64,000 nucleotides of DNA from Acanthochlamys bracteata (Eukaryota > Streptophyta > Magnoliopsida > Pandanales > Velloziaceae). Location: contig CM034131.1 in the NCBI GenBank assembly GCA_019914995.1, positions 2,170,001 through 2,234,000 of the forward strand, in the 5' to 3' direction. Shown in pieces: positions 44,401 through 51,790 of the stretch (its first letter is position 1; each line of letters begins with the position of its first letter). Below the pieces are notes generated by a model. It was not told the DNA's origin. It saw nothing but the letters and a program-made list of their open reading frames with translations, and did no database searches. Made by a program: the position numbers and the translations under genes.

Positions 44401-47400
44401 GTCAAATATGAGATTAAATCCGAATAAAAAGGCCATCTCTAATTAAGGACATAGTAGATGTGTCATCACTATGAATAAAATTATAGTGAACCACATTGAT
44501 ATACTCCAAAGTTCAGATACTCCCTAGTAGAGTACAACATCACAAGGAACAGAGACAACATACACCCAGTTGAAATGCCCCACTGAGGATAAACCAGAGA
44601 AAATGTATAACTCTTAACATTTTTTAACATTGACTTCATGCTATTGAACTTTCTATAGTGCAATCCATGTCCCTAAAGTTTCGATTGCCTTCAGAAATAT
44701 AAAACTTATAATAAATATTTTGGAGTCACTGCTGACCTGATATAAATAATCTCAAATGGATGATGTTTCATTTCATTTTTAGTTGCAAATAATTATGCAA
44801 GAAATCCTGCATAATTATTTATGATCCTGGTCTATATGCTTATGGCAATGTTTATAGAGCAGAATGTTGGGCACTAAAGTTCCAACATGTGCAGAAGATA
44901 AGTGTTATGCATATTATGTTGGAAGAGCAGGCACACATTAAAGGATAAGACCCCTAAACGATGCCATCAGGGAGAAAGTCGGAATGGCGGCCATTGAGAG
45001 CAAAACAAGAGAGCTCGTTTGAGATATAAAGATAACACCACAAATACGCCTATTCAAAGAAGTGAATTGATAAATACTCCTCTTGTGAAGAAGGTAGAGG
45101 AAGGCATAAAAGACTTGATTTGCTATTATGAAAAATGACTTACCAATTAGCGGCTTGACCAATGATATTACTAGAGTAGACCACAATGTCATGAAAGTAT
45201 CAATATTGCCGACCCCATTTAGTGGGATAAGACTTAATTGTTGTTGTTTGTTGTGCTTGTCTATACGCAAGTATACATAAACATGTGAAATTGCAAATGT
45301 CAAATATTGAAGTTTTAGTATTGCGGTTCTCTCAAGGTTAGAATAAGATTTTAGACATAAAGCACATAGAACTAAGTTCGTGGACATGAATAAACAATTC
45401 CAAGAACCTACAGTGCAGAAGAATATTGACAAAGGCCAACTAAGTACACTAGGAATAGAAATCTTGCATAACATGCAGGATTTAAACAACAAGTGGCCTT
45501 CCAAAGAACCAAAATCACCTAAAAGATTATATTAAAATAGTAAGTCCTAAGGTTATCTGCTAAACAACTGCCATATCAACTAGCAAGTATTAGAAAATTC
45601 AGAGGAGCTCAACGCTACTTACAATCAAGTCCAGTACATACAAGAACATAAATTTGGAACATCAAAAACCATAATCATTGAGCAAAGCCTAGTATACTTA
45701 CACAGCAAAGAGGGATAACATATTTGGAACGTCAAAAACCATAATAATTAGCCAAAGCCTAGTAGATTTACACTGAAATAAAGGTGGACACTTCTTGTAG
45801 ATTTAAGCAGATGATTAACCCATATAATAAAATAACTTTTACCATCTACAGCTAGATGATGAAATACCTTGATAGTTATAGAGCCAATGAAACCAGCTTT
45901 CACAATGACAGGCAGTCTCAAAGAATTCAGTGCTTCCGCTTTCAATTTCAAATCTTTCAGGACAACATCACCTTTCAACAAAAAAGAACATTAAAAGTCA
46001 GCAACATCAGTTAGATATCAAATTTTCTTGTGCATACTTTTTTCTTGTATTAGAAAATGCCCCACCTACTAGGATACGCCTTATAGTAGTAGTGTTGTAG
46101 TAGTAATAGTAGCATTAAGAAAATGCCAAAACAAAACCAATGGGCAGAAGTATCTCGTTGTTGCACTACAATATACAGGAACTATTTGGCTACTAATAAT
46201 ATTTCCAAACCCAATACAAAAGAGAACCCGTGACTTTCTGGATTGACTATTCTATAATGCCACAATACACTAAAAAGACTGAATATACTAAACATAAACT
46301 AACCTCTCACCAAAATAATCCTTTCATACACTTAAAGTCAAGTCTAGATTTGCTGAAATAGGGATTTCTAGAGTAGGTCAGTGAAGTTAAAGACAACATA
46401 TAGAAAAGCCGAAGGCTCATAAAGCAGCAAAGCATTCTCTGATTAAACTTACCTTCTCTACAGCTCCTACATAAGTGAAATAGAACAAACCTTTCCAAAC
46501 ACTAATTTTAAGGGCTTCAAGTGAGAGCCCTTCAACATAATCTCCCAGGTACTTCCTGAGAAGATACAAAACCTGTAAAAGCATAATCATAATCAGAAAA
46601 CTAGCTCTAACATATTCGAGAACATAAGAAGCTTGCCATGCAACAAGCCTGAAAATTAAGCTTGAGAAAGACAAGCTCATTTTCTCTTTACTTCTAAAAG
46701 CAGAACCCAAACGCAAAGACAACCCAGTCCAAACCCATCACCGTCAGTAAATGGAAAATACACATTTTGTATGCTAATTTAAAGCACTATGTCACAAATA
46801 AGACTCAACGCCGACTATAAACTCGAAGTAACTACTCCTCGTATTTTAATATCAAACAGTACAAGGAAGCCAACCAACTTTCGGAATTCTCAAAGAAAAC
46901 TACCACAGAATAAGTATTCAACACCACAAAAGTTACTATTAACAAAAATAGAAAGCATGAAAATTCCCAGCATCAACTCAAAACATTAAGATACTGTGCC
47001 AACACAACCCAAGACCATCAAGCATTGAGCCTAGTATGACATAATATTTAAGTCAGAGGCGCAGCTTGCCCAATGTTAGGTCAGTCTATGGTGTCTGCCA
47101 CCCTCATCAACTACACGAGGCATCACGATTCACAACTATTGAAGGACTATCGAAAAGCCTCCTGCCAATACACCAGCAATCTCATCAGCAGAGCTTCCCA
47201 ACTTCCAATTATATCTAATGGTGCAGTAGATTTCCAAGAAAGCACAGTCACATGCTATCGCACTGACATAGTGTGCCACTTGTCTTAAGGATCCAGTGAC
47301 TGAAATTAGAAAAATGAAAGGAAAGAGAAGAAAACTTGCTCACAATATCGACTCTAGGAAACAATACCGAGGCATAATCTGTATTTCTCTTCAAAAGAAG

Positions 47401-47695
47401 AGCAAGAAACGTTGAAAACAAAAAGACGAGAAACTCATACTATAATACCGGAGAAAAACTTCTTGTCTGGTCAAATTAGAGCAAGCAATCGTTCGAAACT
47501 ATGTACCACAAGTGAGAGTTAAATTTCAAGAAACTTCAGATAATTATAATCCAATTTCTATTTCTTTCGAATTTCAGTATAAAATCAGATTACAAAACCA
47601 GATAAAAATCCAAATTCTCGTTGAATTACAGCATGAAGTGGGAGAAGAAACAAAAAAGATAGAAATATCGTATCACTTACGTGTGCCTCGAACAT
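393..47695 (-). CDS. VPS13: VPS13-family bridge-like lipid transfer protein (64 coding exons)
   Basis: The product is a giant rod-shaped protein expected to bridge two membranes and move bulk phospholipid along a hydrophobic groove. I joined 64 exons from ATG 47,695-47,693 to TGA 395-393; all phases agree and total 12,831 nt (4,276 aa). It begins MFEAHVLYLLRKYLGDYVEG and resembles, from memory, Arabidopsis AT4G17140 (called VPS13M1 in recent work, as I recall) along its whole length. Domains in order: chorein N (about 1-130), PH (about 826-932), W-P-G repeat region (about 2,020-2,350), C2 (about 2,632-2,755), VAB/SHR-BD-type region (about 2,950-3,560) and the C-terminal VPS13 block with a PH-like end (about 3,940-4,215). 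All introns are GT-AG except intron 4 (GC-AG). I see no break in the frame, so it looks functional. Subcellular site is inferred from the family (membrane contacts, possibly at mitochondria). Exons are listed in the block entries. Confidence 0.95.
2930..8462 (-). other. VPS13: VPS13 exons 50-57: VAB/SHR-BD-type region and late bridge (aa 2949-3778)
   Basis: Exons in order are 7644-8462, 7476-7552, 5899-6352, 5716-5802, 4139-4294, 3878-4062, 3256-3789 and 2930-3107. Family landmarks include LRLNQLEKKDLLFYC, FVPYWIRNDSLVPLAYRIVE, NRIGQSLCICQ and PYRIENRSMFLPVLFRQAGG; the W-I-R-N-D-S-type asparagine repeats are the hallmark of the VPS13 adaptor-binding (SHR-BD) region, which docks membrane-specific receptors in yeast. 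Exon 51 is weakly conserved compared with what I recall from Arabidopsis (LSFFWMIQKQNNRRLRV) but splices in phase. The block ends in LSVQNLVVSYSDGLGSG and the following bridge strands. Confidence 0.88.
4295..7475 (-). other. VPS13 introns 51 and 53
   Basis: Intron 51 (6,353-7,475) and intron 53 (4,295-5,715) interrupt the VAB-type region. Intron 53 contains an unbroken run of 14 C at 5,660-5,673 (G on the transcribed strand), unusual in this AT-rich locus. I see no gene or transposon in either intron. Confidence 0.6.
9306..10387 (-). other. VPS13 intron 47
   Basis: A 1.08-kb intron inside the C2-coding part, following the 55-nt exon 47. It is AT-rich with no recognisable insert. The neighbouring introns up to 8,570 are short. 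Confidence 0.5.
11450..12745 (-). mobile_element. Broken RTE-type LINE (leader, endonuclease, start of RT) in VPS13 intron 46
   Basis: On the minus strand, the same as the host gene, this begins with the RTE leader CCAGTCCCAAGCCTAGATAA (near 12,700) and then shows VKLGTWN, the endonuclease blocks AIPRHDKIFIGGVLNGHIRK (12,001-12,062) and RNQIDYIFNRRPDR (about 11,810-11,860), and after a jump the reverse transcriptase start QFGFMLERSTMKVIYLRRLM and LIDLEKAYDRV (11,463-11,600). About 400 codons expected between the endonuclease and this RT block are missing, and everything after the AYDRV box is gone, so the copy has a large internal deletion and a lost 3' end, plus several stops and frameshifts. 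It is inactive and old. Confidence 0.85.
13678..17536 (-). other. VPS13: VPS13 exons 36-44: Vps62/DUF946-like W-P-G repeats (aa 1887-2557)
   Basis: Exons in order are 17433-17536, 17036-17331, 16800-16884, 15428-15736, 14952-15347, 14537-14855, 14288-14446, 14033-14196 and 13678-13858. Four copies of one motif can be read: WRPQAPPNYAILGDC, WMPIPPPGYVAIGCV, WRPLPRPGFSVLGDC and WYPIPPPGYVSMGCI. This W-x-P-x-x-P-x-G-Y pattern is typical of the Vps62 (formerly DUF946) fold known in plants and fungi. In plant VPS13 proteins it is an insert next to the adaptor-binding region. A loop rich in Ser, Glu and Asp separates the second and third copies. Confidence 0.9.
15737..16799 (-). other. VPS13 intron 38
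   Basis: A 1.06-kb intron between the two exons that share the first W-P-G repeat. It has a weak GTACTTCTAG donor and an acceptor ending TTTGCAG. It holds plain sequence with slightly higher C content than its neighbours; I see nothing else. Confidence 0.5.
17537..21064 (-). other. VPS13 introns 34 and 35
   Basis: Intron 35 (17,537-19,320) and intron 34 (19,540-21,064) flank the 219-nt exon 35. Both are AT-rich, with donors GTACAAAATT and GTGAGTTTC. I found no transposon, coding fragment or RNA gene that I could support in either; the plus-strand ORF at 18,425-18,634 has no family features. Confidence 0.5.
23712..24955. repeat. Tandem duplication interrupted by an RTE insertion
   Basis: The unit TGAAACTTGAGATCTACTAA...GAGCTCATAAA occurs at about 23,715 and again at 23,847, a period of about 132 bases. 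The first copy continues to TTCAATAGCATTTCAAATGG; in the second, that continuation (TTCAATAGTGTTTCAAATGG) is found only after the RTE element, at 24,929. The second unit was therefore split by the insertion. Confidence 0.8.
23950..24920 (+). mobile_element. 5'-truncated RTE-type LINE in VPS13 intron 30
   Basis: The plus strand reads, in changing frames, fragments of an RTE reverse transcriptase: MYDRVTTRI, ITISLHQGSALS, DELTRHIQDEVP, MCMLFTDGIVLVDETKK, SKGLKISRTKTEYMHC, KWRSANGILCDRNILLKLK and IIQPAMLYGSE. The F-A-D-D catalytic box reads FTDG, and several stops and frameshifts lie between blocks, so it is inactive. The endonuclease half is missing. The 3' end is R-R-R-I-H-V-A-A then a TTGTTATTG tail. 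CATGCTATTCAATA (23,936-23,949) and CATGCAATTCAATA (24,921-24,934) flank it as a 14-bp target-site duplication with one mismatch. Confidence 0.88.
26085..26570. repeat. Degenerate short tandem repeats in VPS13 intron 30
   Basis: Words of the type AAAGTACTTT, AAGTGTTTTGGAAA and AAATAACTTTTG recur about every 25-30 bases across this half-kilobase, with heavy divergence. It looks like a decayed minisatellite rather than a coding region; the ORF crossing it at 26,399-26,635 on the minus strand has a simple composition and no features. Confidence 0.45.
29210..29450. repeat. Two-copy 121-bp tandem duplication in VPS13 intron 28
   Basis: The segment beginning GTTCAATAGTTCAACATAAC at 29,210 is repeated from 29,331 as GTTAAATAATTGAACAAAAC. 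Both copies share CATTTA(G/A)CATCTG(G/A)AATATAGA, a CATATTT(G/A)CAACA block and TACTACC(A/G)TACA. Divergence is clearly higher than in the other duplications here, so this is older. The rest of intron 28 (27,310-29,779) shows nothing recognisable. Confidence 0.75.
29912..31557 (-). other. VPS13 intron 27
   Basis: A 1.65-kb intron with a GTGAGGAAAT donor and an acceptor ending TTCCAG. It is mixed AT-rich sequence with no recognisable repeat, transposon or small-RNA structure. Confidence 0.5.
32500..35319 (-). other. VPS13 introns 22-25
   Basis: Intron 22 (34,279-35,319) and intron 25 (32,500-33,522) are each about 1 kb, with GTAAATGC and GTTAGTTTG donors and acceptors ending TTCAG and TACAG. 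Both are AT-rich and carry no repeat, transposon relic or second gene that I can recognise. Introns 23 and 24 are short and ordinary. Confidence 0.5.
33523..36983 (-). other. VPS13: VPS13 exons 20-25: PH domain segment (aa 758-1002)
   Basis: Exons in order are 36759-36983, 35494-35603, 35320-35416, 34180-34278, 33935-34072 and 33523-33588. The translation from HAKVLVWRGFGNSSAEWQPC through CVLILSGLYLYVLESE to RSTWLKELVQATYKAS has the strand pattern and closing Trp-containing helix of a pleckstrin homology domain, at about residues 826-932. A PH domain inside the bridge is a feature of the plant VPS13M type; it presumably helps recruit the protein to phosphoinositide-bearing membranes, which is inference. 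Confidence 0.9.
36179..36365. repeat. Two-copy 95-bp tandem duplication in VPS13 intron 20
   Basis: CTAATGGAAGCGGTTGACA at 36,179 recurs as CTAATGGAAGAGGTTGACA at 36,274. Both copies continue with GAGAAAGATTAATAT, ACCTAT and AGAAAAAGCTA at the same spacing, with small length differences. This indicates a local duplication of about 95 bases. Confidence 0.85.
37102..41306 (-). other. VPS13: VPS13 exons 9-19: first part of the bridge body (aa 208-757)
   Basis: Exons in order are 41205-41306, 40916-41113, 40662-40819, 40305-40460, 40123-40212, 39663-40014, 39463-39576, 39213-39308, 38962-39029, 37383-37497 and 37102-37302. Recognisable family stretches are LVSPINGVLNYHRRGKQERK, ISHLRPIVQVSEDPRAWWHY, RLLAHAKVESVKSKEASQQK and SLAQSVSSERKTNALVASFV. 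These belong to the repeating beta-groove units of the bridge. Every junction keeps phase. Intron 8, just upstream of exon 9, contains a long GA/CT microsatellite. Confidence 0.92.
37498..38961 (-). other. VPS13 intron 17, with a TC microsatellite
   Basis: This 1.46-kb intron contains a TC run of about 12 units at 37,737-37,762 and otherwise plain AT-rich sequence. I see no exon-like or transposon-like feature in it; the short plus-strand ORFs at 37,483-37,668 and 38,067-38,255 have no recognisable features. Confidence 0.6.
41385..41421. repeat. GA/CT microsatellite in VPS13 intron 8
   Basis: An uninterrupted run of about 18 GA units. On the transcribed strand it is a CT tract about 80 bases upstream of the exon 9 acceptor, so it lengthens the pyrimidine-rich region of a 330-nt intron. 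The apparent Ser-Leu repeat peptide in the ORF here is only the microsatellite. Confidence 0.9.
43120..43215 (+). mobile_element. Very short RTE-type LINE 3' end in VPS13 intron 5
   Basis: About 90 bases match the last part of an RTE element on the plus strand: AGAACGG...GGATTCATGTAGCT, equivalent to the C-terminal R-I-H-V-A residues, then ACCCACTTAGTGGGATGAGGC and a degenerate GTTTG tail. It shares this end with the copies at 24.9 and 45.2 kb. Confidence 0.65.
44053..44125 (-). other. VPS13 intron 4 with GC-AG ends
   Basis: Exon 4 must end after ...HTLK and exon 5 must start EQDRENLFEAK to keep the family sequence and phase. The bases after the AAG of exon 4 are GCACTACTG, so the donor is GC, while the acceptor is a normal CTCCAG. 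The intron is only 73 nt. The nearest GT (eight bases further) would shift the frame and no nearby acceptor restores it. Confidence 0.75.
44787..44820. repeat. Perfect 13-bp inverted repeat beside an RTE fragment
   Basis: AAATAATTATGCA (44,787-44,799) and TGCATAATTATTT (44,808-44,820) are exact reverse complements around an 8-base loop. It lies directly upstream of the RTE 3' fragment in intron 3. Confidence 0.75.
44845..45258 (+). mobile_element. RTE-type LINE 3' fragment in VPS13 intron 3
   Basis: On the plus strand, opposite to the host gene, the bases read AYGNVYRAECWALKFQHVQK, the degenerate form of the Y-G-[AT]-E-C-W-[AP]-V-K-x-Q-H block that follows the reverse transcriptase in plant RTE elements. 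Scattered matches to the C-terminal region follow, and then the typical 3' end CCCCATTTAGTGGGATAAGAC with a GTTGTTG-rich tail near 45,211-45,255. It lacks the endonuclease and most of the reverse transcriptase and has several in-frame stops, so it is an old 5'-truncated copy. Confidence 0.8.
45652..45775. repeat. Two-copy 70-bp tandem duplication in VPS13 intron 3
   Basis: The word ATTTGGAACATCAAAAACC at 45,652 returns as ATTTGGAACGTCAAAAACC at 45,722, and both are followed by ...CAAAGCCTAGTA and TTACAC. The copies differ at only a few positions over about 55 bases, so this is a local duplication with period 70, well inside intron 3 (44,222-45,867). Confidence 0.8.
46573..47680 (-). other. 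VPS13 intron 1
   Basis: A 1.1-kb first intron after a 15-nt coding exon, with a good GTAAGT donor and an acceptor ending TTTTACAG. Beyond ordinary AT-rich DNA I see nothing in it; the plus-strand ORFs at 46,789-46,989 and 47,073-47,288 show no family features. Long first introns of plant housekeeping genes sometimes enhance expression, but nothing here proves that. Confidence 0.6.
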
Positions 47696-47697
47696 GG

Positions 47698-47778
47698 TTA
47701 CGGATCGGAGAGAGAAGAACGATCTAATTTCGAATTCGAGTTGTTCTCGATCATCTATGGTGGCACCGAAGGAGCCAT
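47698..47778 (-). promoter_or_regulatory. Two upstream ORFs in the VPS13 leader
   Basis: Reading the minus strand toward the VPS13 start, ATG 47,778-47,776 opens a 7-codon ORF (MAPSVPP, stop 47,757-47,755). Directly after it, ATG 47,754-47,752 opens an 18-codon ORF (MIENNSNSKLDRSSLSDP) whose TAA, 47,700-47,698, lies two bases before the VPS13 ATG. If transcription starts upstream of 47,778, translation of VPS13 would depend on leaky scanning or reinitiation. The flanking leader is rich in pyrimidines on the minus strand, as expected for a plant 5' UTR; the transcription start is not known. Confidence 0.6.
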
Positions 47779-49574
47779 GAATCGAAGGAACGAGAGAAGA
47801 ACGAGGAATGCGAGAGAAAAAAAAGAAGAAAAAGTCACCGCGTTGGAAAAACAACCGGAGTACAGATAACTAAATTCCACTAACCCACACACGCGTCAAA
47901 TAGAAGTATCGGATTGGATCGATCAGGCTTATGGGCTCGAATTTGGGCTGCGAACTGGTCGAATCCGAATTTTAGTAGTATTTTACTAACCAAGCAACTT
48001 GCAACAGTTTTCTACAAACGCCGCTGTGAATAAGGTAGGTATTTAAAATAGTGGCACATAAGAAAATTAGAATGTAACAATAGTACATTTAGTAGCATAG
48101 CATTTACTAAAACAAATGTAAAATTTAGCATGTGAAATCAAATTAAAACATTAGTAATAACTAATTAAACTTACAATTTTTTGAGATAGACGTGTTTTTT
48201 ATATTCATATCAATGTCTATTTTTCTAAGAATAACTTGTAATAACTTTACTAATGCATTTTATTTCAACATAGAATTAATTTCAAATTGATGTGCATATA
48301 AATACAAATAATTTATCGTCTTACAGTTTTTTAAAAAAGTTTTTTAAATAATTATCAATTTTTAAAGAATACTAGTGTAACACAAAAATTACAACACTAG
48401 TAATTGTAGAAAACTTTTACAATTGTTTAAGATTTAGCTTGTAATATTTAGAAATATTATAATGACTTATAAAAGCGTCTTGTTAAAGGATATCCTAGAG
48501 CCATTATTTAAGTTCTTTTATTTGTTTATTGCTTCGTTTTAGTTTTCATTTCTCCTAATATTTTGTGTCCAATTATTTCTATCTAATTTTATATTTTTAT
48601 ATATGTCTATCACTTTTTTAGGGTACCTCTACTAAAACATAATTTCTCTAAATTATTTGTTTTTCATATATCCGAGAAGAGTTATGATAAGGCATCACTA
48701 TAAGCATAAGAATTCTCAAAATGATGACATTATTTTCCTATCACCGCTAATTATATCAGAATATGTTTTAGGTACTTGTTTGTTTTAACGCATGCTTTTA
48801 GATATTATGTTTGTAATGATATTATAAGTAAATCGACTTTACATTTTGAGATCCCTTAAATTTGATGCTAATATCTATTGCTCGAGTTTATTTTTCATAA
48901 TGAATTTAGTTAAACAAGCATAATGATGATAGACGAAAAGCATACACTAATTAAAACAAATAAATAAGGATTCAAAGCAGATCATGATATTAATTAATGT
49001 TGATTGGTAAATAATGTCATATATTTGGGAGTTCTTATGCTCATATTTGTTGTATTTTCAAAATATATGAAAAAACATCTAAGTTAATAATTTAGAGAAT
49101 TGAAAGTTTTATTGAAAAATATGATAGAAAAATGATAGACATACACAAAAATATTTTTTGAAAAGCTAGCTACAAAATCATCGGGGACAAAATAGTGGGA
49201 GAAAGGAAAAAAGTAAAGAACAAATAGAAGAAATTAAATAATACCTTTTAGAATATCCTTCAACAATACACTTTATAAGTTATTATAATATTTTCTAAAT
49301 AGAAGCAAACGCAATGTAGAAAATAATGAGAATACAATAGTGAACAAGAGCTACAAAAAACCTCCATTAAACAAAATGAGTACTTCAAATATCTTAAATA
49401 TAATATTTAAAAGGTATACCTTTAAATGTATTAATTCTCAGATTTAAATTATTGACTATATCTCTTTCTAAAATGGATAGAGGAGATGTTTGAAAATTTT
49501 TGTTGGTTACATAAAAAACTGTAAATTGCTTATTTAATTGTGACATTACAGAAAATTTTGATTTAGATATAGTA

Positions 49575-49642
49575 CAATAATATAAAATCCATATATTCAA
49601 TCCCATTAATGAGATAAGGTTTAGCACTTGTTGTTATTAGAT
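49575..49642 (+). mobile_element. Probable RTE 3' tail in the intergenic spacer
   Basis: ATTCAATCCCATTAATGAGATAAGG...CACTTGTTGTTATT resembles the ACCCCATTAAGTGGGATAAGGC plus GTTGTTGTT end shared by the other RTE pieces in this window. No coding remnant is attached, so the call rests on about 50 bases. Confidence 0.4.
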
Positions 49643-50189
49643 CAAATTTATAATTATATAAAATTGTATTAAAAAAAATAATTTGAATATTCCTATATGA
49701 ATATTTTTTGAACTAGTTTTAGTTATATTGGTTTTTTTGCAAATTTTCTTAATAACAACTATGAGAAAGGAAAAAACTTCAAATTGTTTAAAAGACAAGA
49801 AAAGGTACATTTAAAGTCAACATTTTTAAAAAGGAAGATAAGATAACAAGATGCTGGAAGGGGGAAAAACTTAAGGACTTATTTTGGTTGCATCAAATTG
49901 ATTGTTTTTAAAAAGTTATTTTGAAAAGTATTTATATTAAGTGAGTTTAATTTAAAATTTAGTTATATTTAAAAATGAGTTCTAAAAACAGCTTTTCGTG
50001 GTTGGTTGTTTATGACCGTGAGAAAGATAACCTTTAATTATATTTTTAGAAAACAACCTTACAAAAATTTAGAAAAAAATGTGAATTTTATTTGAACAAA
50101 AGGCACTTCAATCAAAAATAACTTTTGATATTAAATCAAGTATAAGAAGCGAGTCAAAATAACCTTTTAGAAAAAAGTCACTTTATTTT

Positions 50190-50460
50190 TTGGCCTTAAG
50201 GCTAATAAAAATTTCAACTATTTTCATTCTAAATTTTCATTTCATATTTTCCAACATACTTCTACAATATTATATAATATTTTAAAAAATTTAGAAAGTA
50301 AAAAAATTATATATAATAAGATACTATTATTATTTTTATTTGAAATACAAAAATTAGAGCTTATTTAAAAAAAATTTTAAATAGTATTCGTTACAGAAAA
50401 GTTCTTCAAAATTACTATAAAACATCCACTAATAGACTTTTGAAAAGTGTTTAGGAGTAC
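50190..50460 (+). mobile_element. MITE-like repeat, family B, copy 1
   Basis: It shares an ordered set of words with two other places in the window (50,792-51,010 and 59,980-60,249): TTTTCATTTCATATTTT, ACAATATTATA, TTTTAAAAAATTTAGAAAGTA and AATAAGATACTATTATTATT. The ends of this copy are not clear. It has no coding capacity. Confidence 0.5.
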
Positions 50461-50791
50461 TATTAAAAAATATCTTTCTAGAATAGAAAATATTTTTATC
50501 TTATTTCGATAAACGAGCTCTTCTATTTTGATCTAAAAAATAAAAATAAGCAAATAAAAATTTTTACTATATAGAATGTTTTATACTTTATAAATTTTAA
50601 ATAAATTTGGTAATATATTATTAAAATTTTGTTGAAAAATGTAAAATTAAAAATTAAAAAACTACTTTTAAATGCACTCTAAGAGACTTCTTGAAAAAAC
50701 CATTACAATAAAAGTAGCGGTAGTATAACCTAAAAATGAAAGTTGGAGGATTATTATTGTTTTCAAATCCAGTAACACTGCAAACAATTAA

Positions 50792-51010
50792 CGTGCTATT
50801 TGGCTATGCTTTTAAAAATGTTGTCATTCCAATTTTCATTTCAAGATTTCAAATAAATATTTTACAATATTATAAATTTTTAAAAAAGATTTAAAAAGTA
50901 CAAAACATTTATATAGTAAGATCTTATTATTATATTTTTAGATAAAAAATAGATCACAATTTTTAAAAAATTCTTAAAATACTCTTTGTAGAAAGCATTC
51001 TCTAATATTT
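50792..51010 (+). mobile_element. MITE-like repeat, family B, copy 2
   Basis: The left end CGTGCTATTTGGCTATGC follows a TAA, matching GGCGCAGTTTGGTTCT of the copy at 59,980. Inside are TTTTCATTTCAAGATTTC, AAGATTTAAAAAGTAC and GTAAGATCTTATTATTAT. The right end is lost or abuts the next repeat. Confidence 0.55.
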
Positions 51011-51024
51011 GTAAACATTGTAAA

Positions 51025-51248
51025 AAAAAATATTTATTATCGCTCCAAATTTTATTTTTTTAAACTCATTTTTTATATAAAATAAATAAAAATTTTAAAA
51101 TAAAATTTTTCTATCAAAAAAATTTTTAAATTTAATTTTTAAATTTATTATTAATAAAACTTATTTTTATTAAATATTTTAATTATTAATTAACAATTTT
51201 TAATTGACTTTTGAAAAATTCAAATTTACATCGTAAATAAACACGTCC
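51025..51248 (-). mobile_element. Tourist-like MITE, family A, copy 1
   Basis: On the minus strand it begins GGACGTGTTTATTTACGATG and ends near TTTGGAGCGATAATAAATAT, matching both ends of the family A copy at 58,645. The body is an A/T-rich mixture of AAATAAAAT and TTAATTAAT words with no coding capacity. Confidence 0.5.
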
Positions 51249-51509
51249 AAAACCAAAGCGGTGACTTCCTCTCCAAGCATCTCATCACATGCATCCGCGT
51301 AGAACTCCTCGTGTCACCCCTTTTCATACACTGTTTCATATATCAGTCATCGCACCGGATTCAGATCTGAGATTCTCCTCCACACTAAGTCAAGAAACGT
51401 GTGTATTCAACTCTTCTTAATCCTATCTACGGTGCAGGTTAGCATCCGTCCGTTCATTTCCATCGACGACATTTTAAGCAGACCACTATAGGAACAATCG
51501 TACGCGCGG

Positions 51510-51790
51510 TACTTTGTGCGTTAATATTAAAGATTTGTTTCAAATATTCGTAATTAAATTTTATAAAAATAAAAAATAAAAAATAAAATTTTTTTAAAAA
51601 TAAAATAGAAATAAAATTCAGTATTTATATTTTAATAAATTTTAAAAATATATTAAAAATTAAAAAATATAGTTATATTAAAAAATATATAAATAAAAAA
51701 ATTAAAATTAAAATTTTATATATAAAATAAAATTTTAAATTTTTTATATAATTAAAATATATGAATTATCGGGGCGATTAAAACACGCTC
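51510..51790 (+). mobile_element. MITE-like repeat, family A, copy 2
   Basis: It starts GCGCGGTACTTTGTGCGTTA and ends ATCGGGGCGATTAAAACACG, which resemble the family A termini, with the typical AAAATAAAATTTT body between. Target-site duplications are not obvious, so this is less certain. It lies about 270 bases upstream of the GTE TATA box. Confidence 0.45.

Larger units (their letters stand above)
41637..47695 (-). other. VPS13: VPS13 exons 1-8: start and chorein N-terminal region (aa 1-207)
   Basis: Exons in transcript order are 47681-47695, 46491-46572, 45868-45971, 44126-44221, 44005-44052, 42608-42661, 41857-41960 and 41637-41754. Exon 1 codes only for MFEAH. The block holds the family signature SVWKGDVVLKDLKLKAEALN and the strand VPWKSLGKEPVVVLIDRVFV, which form the lipid-scooping N-terminal cap in VPS13 and ATG2 proteins. 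A run of R-S-K-A-A-A-P-P residues at the exon 6/7 join looks like a flexible loop, followed by the conserved NLKVSLSNIHIRYED. Intron 4 starts with GC rather than GT. Confidence 0.93.

Noticed and set aside
47512-47869. Plus-strand ORFs across the VPS13 first exon
   Set aside because: They are antisense to the leader and first exon of VPS13, are rich in Glu, Arg and Lys from the purine-rich strand, and match nothing known.
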